DNA from: Eubacteriales bacterium
Lineage (GTDB): Bacteria > Bacillota > Clostridia > Peptostreptococcales > Anaerovoracaceae
Assembly (NCBI GenBank): GCA_028692535.1
Contig: JAQUXD010000085.1
Location: 1-7,539 of the forward strand
Direction: 5' to 3'
Length of the DNA stretch: 7,539 bases
This document shows positions 5,850 to 7,539 of the stretch, piece by piece. Positions within the stretch are counted from its first letter, which is position 1. The number at the start of each line of letters is the position of its first letter. Position numbers and translations under genes: made by a program. The notes under the pieces were generated by a model that was not told where the DNA came from, did not search any database, and worked only from the letters and a program-made list of their open reading frames with translations.

Positions 5850-5876
5850 ATCCGTCTCCCAAGGCGGATTTTTTTT
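5850..5876 (+). terminator. Intrinsic terminator of the ACT-ABC-HydE operon
   Basis: An 8-bp stem ATCCGTCT (5850-5857) / AGGCGGAT (5862-5869), with one G-U pair and loop CCCA, runs straight into eight T (5869-5876). It begins 10 bases after the HydE-like stop codon. Confidence 0.9.
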
Positions 5877-5896
5877 CGTTAAGAAGTAAACATTCA

Positions 5897-6248
5897 TTGA
5901 TAAATTTCTATATCGCAAAAGATTTATATAAAAACAAAATCGGGTTTTTAATGGCCGACCGCGTCAATGTACCGGCAGCGGTCGTTTTTTATCTCTTATA
6001 CATCGCGGCCATCGTCTTTTTTTGCCGTAGAGCCGGCTCTTGCTAAGGAATCTGTATTATATGCGCTGCAAGCGGGCGCATTTTTTGGTCTGGTGGCTTA
6101 TGCGACCTACGATCTTACCAATTTGGCGACACTCAGGGATTGGCCGATCTCGATTACCGTCATCGATTTGTTGTGGGGAACATTCATCACGGGCACAACG
6201 GCTACGCTGACGGTCTGGCTTGTGGGGAGACTGGGATGGAATACCTGA
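5897..6248 (+). pseudogene. DUF2177 membrane-protein gene, N-terminally truncated and frameshifted
   Basis: Two reading frames together spell a DUF2177 family protein, a predicted small membrane protein of unknown function. The first frame gives FYIAKDLYKNKIGFLM, then MADRVNVPAAVVFYLLYIAA and IVFF, and reaches a stop soon after 6023. The second continues FAVEPALAKESVLYALQ and AGAFFGLVAYATYDLTN, and ends at 6248 after two more hydrophobic stretches. The frames join at a run of seven T (6017-6023); removing one T restores continuous homology. The usual first membrane segment (with an Asp and a Trp-Leu-Gly pattern) is missing: the sequence upstream runs into the HydE operon terminator and has no such segment in any frame. 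In the second frame alone, the stretch from 5967 to about 6018 is out-of-frame nonsense. A sequencing error could explain the T run but not the missing N-terminus. Its 3' end overlaps the next gene's start by 13 bases. Confidence 0.72.
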
Positions 6249-7539
6249 TTTCCGGGCAATTGCTATATCATGCGATCCTCAATGGCGCGCAACAAACCAA
6301 AGAAAGCCGCGGAGAACTTAACCGCATCAATGTGTTCCCGGTTGTCGACAACGACACGGGAAACAATCTGGCTCATACAATGCAGCATATTCTCATGAAT
6401 GCTGCGCTGCTGGATAATGTGCGCCCAACGTTGCTTGAGATTTCCCGGTCCGCTTTGATTGGAGCCCGTGGGAATTCCGGCGCCATTTTTTCCCAGTACC
6501 TGAACGGACTCTATGAAAATAGTCCGGAAAAGCCCGAGATTACATTGTCAGAGCTGAGTCAATACTTTCATATGGCATACAGCAGGGCCTACGAAGCGCT
6601 GGAAACGCCTGTGGAGGGAACGATCATCACACTTATGCGCACCTGGGCCACGAGCGTTGCTGAGTTGAAGGACCGGGAAGCTACGCTTCGGGATATTTTC
6701 GAAGAGGCGCTCAGACGTGTGATGTTAAGCCTCAAGGACACCACAAATACACTGCAGGTACTGAAGGAACTCCATATCGTTGATGCCGGCGCGTTGGGAT
6801 TCTATAAGTTTATAGAAGGGTTTGTACGTGTCATCACAGGGCAGATCCAATATGTGAAAAAGACAGCGATGACTGAAGTCTCAAAGGCAGAGATGTCCGA
6901 TGTCCACGCTTTGGGCAAGAATGCGTCATTCCCGTTCCGTTATTGCACGGAAGTGCTTTTGGAGATCGACAGCCGGCAGACGGAAGCCCTGAAATCCGAA
7001 TTAAAGCCGCTGGGTGACTGTCTGCTCATGTCAACGTCGGAAAATCTGGCCAGAGTCCATCTCCATACTAACGAACCCTGGGTAGTGATTCGCGCCTCCG
7101 CTGCGAGAGGCACGATTCTGGAGCATAAAGTTGACGACATGGTATTTGAGAACCGGATGGCTGCACAAGATATTGGCGAAGTCGCCTTGATCACCGATTC
7201 CATCGCAGATCTGCCAAGAGAATATGTGCTGGAGCACAACATCTATCAAATACCGATCAATATTATGATCGACGGGCATAGCTATGAAGATAAAATCTCG
7301 GTGGACGGAGCATTTCTATACGAAAATTTGGATTCTGCATCCTCCTCTCAGCTGAATGCCGCCCAAGCAGTCGCATTTCTAAAGCCGATCATGGAATGTT
7401 ACAGAAGCATTATGATTTTGACGGTTTCCTCAAAGATGAGCGGAACGTATGATCGGTTCAGGGAAGCGCTGAAGGAATTGGATCCGAACGGGATCAAAGC
7501 AACATTGATCGATACCCGTACAAACTCCGGTGCGCAGGG
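6236..7539 (+). CDS. DAK2-DegV fusion protein, fatty-acid kinase-like (3' end outside window)
   Basis: The frame is open from ATG 6236 to the window edge (434 codons). GGGGAG lies 6 bases upstream of the start, and the start overlaps the end of the DUF2177 remnant. The N-terminal DAK2 (dihydroxyacetone-kinase-like) domain covers about residues 1-205 with NVFPVVDNDTGNN (33-44), GARGNSG (76-82), TPVEGTI and VDAGALGF. Asp38 and Asp40 match the metal/ATP-binding aspartates of FakA, although the usual Gly between them is Asn39. A FakA-type middle segment (about 235-310) has YCTEVLLE and VHLHTNEP. From about residue 316 a DegV (FakB-like) lipid-binding domain begins: ALITDSIADLP, then SSQLNAAQA (in place of the usual TSQPS) and SSKMSGTY. 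FakA phosphorylates fatty acids held by the separate FakB protein; here both parts are in one chain. The substrate is inferred from the family only. Confidence 0.9.
   Translation, partial: MEYLISGQLLYHAILNGAQQTKESRGELNRINVFPVVDNDTGNNLAHTMQHILMNAALLDNVRPTLLEISRSALIGARGNSGAIFSQYLNGLYENSPEKPEITLSELSQYFHMAYSRAYEALETPVEGTIITLMRTWATSVAELKDREATLRDIFEEALRRVMLSLKDTTNTLQVLKELHIVDAGALGFYKFIEGFVRVITGQIQYVKKTAMTEVSKAEMSDVHALGKNASFPFRYCTEVLLEIDSRQTEALKSELKPLGDCLLMSTSENLARVHLHTNEPWVVIRASAARGTILEHKVDDMVFENRMAAQDIGEVALITDSIADLPREYVLEHNIYQIPINIMIDGHSYEDKISVDGAFLYENLDSASSSQLNAAQAVAFLKPIMECYRSIMILTVSSKMSGTYDRFREALKELDPNGIKATLIDTRTNSGAQ

Noticed and set aside
5897..5930. Promoter for the DUF2177/DAK-DegV genes (TTGATA ... 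TATATA)
   Set aside because: The spacing is 22 bases, too long for a sigma-A promoter, and the AT-rich stretch is better explained as remnant DUF2177 coding sequence.
1..7539. CRISPR arrays, tRNA or rRNA genes, insertion sequences, attachment sites
   Set aside because: No regularly spaced repeats, cloverleaf sequences, transposase genes or flanking target duplications were seen in the window.

Overview
The window (about 50% GC, lipoproteins with a Gram-positive style lipobox, strong purine-rich ribosome binding sites, intrinsic terminators, a DAK-DegV fusion and [FeFe]-hydrogenase maturation-type genes) looks like chromosomal DNA of an anaerobic Firmicute of the class Clostridia. This assignment is inferred from gene content; no rRNA or other phylogenetic marker RNA is present.

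Layout. (1) 1-734, plus strand: the 3' two-thirds or so of a flavoprotein NAD(P)H disulfide-type oxidoreductase, ending at a perfect bidirectional terminator (761-794). (2) 805-1974, minus strand: a ribosomal protein L25/Ctc-type gene and, upstream of it, a Rnk-like GreA/GreB-family elongation-factor gene. Each has its own minus-strand promoter with the same -35 hexamer (TTGCTT). The Gre-like gene also has a long leader with an intrinsic terminator-like hairpin before its ribosome binding site. (3) 1975-2297: a divergent control region with back-to-back promoters and an attenuator-like leader on each side. (4) 2298-5839, plus strand: a tight five-gene operon encoding a TM1266-type ACT-domain protein, an ABC importer (lipoprotein, permease, ATPase) and a HydE-like radical SAM enzyme. 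It is bounded by a near-consensus promoter (2151-2179) and a clear terminator (5850-5876). (5) 5897-6248: a decayed DUF2177 membrane-protein gene with a missing N-terminus and a one-base frameshift in a run of seven T. (6) 6236 to the window end: a DAK2-DegV fusion protein related to the fatty-acid kinase FakA/FakB pair, cut by the window edge.

Most interesting part. The ACT-ABC-HydE operon joins a hydrogenase-maturation-type regulator and radical SAM enzyme to a NitT/TauT/NMT1-like importer. Its roughly 100-nt leader contains an intrinsic terminator and a perfectly placed competing antiterminator arm. I recognise no known riboswitch class in it. The simplest reading is that a small molecule is imported for the radical SAM enzyme (or for its pathway) and that its level is sensed by the leader RNA, by the ACT protein, or by both. 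The ligand and the substrate cannot be read from the sequence. hydF, hydG and hydrogenase structural genes are not in the window, so a role in H-cluster assembly is likely but unproven.
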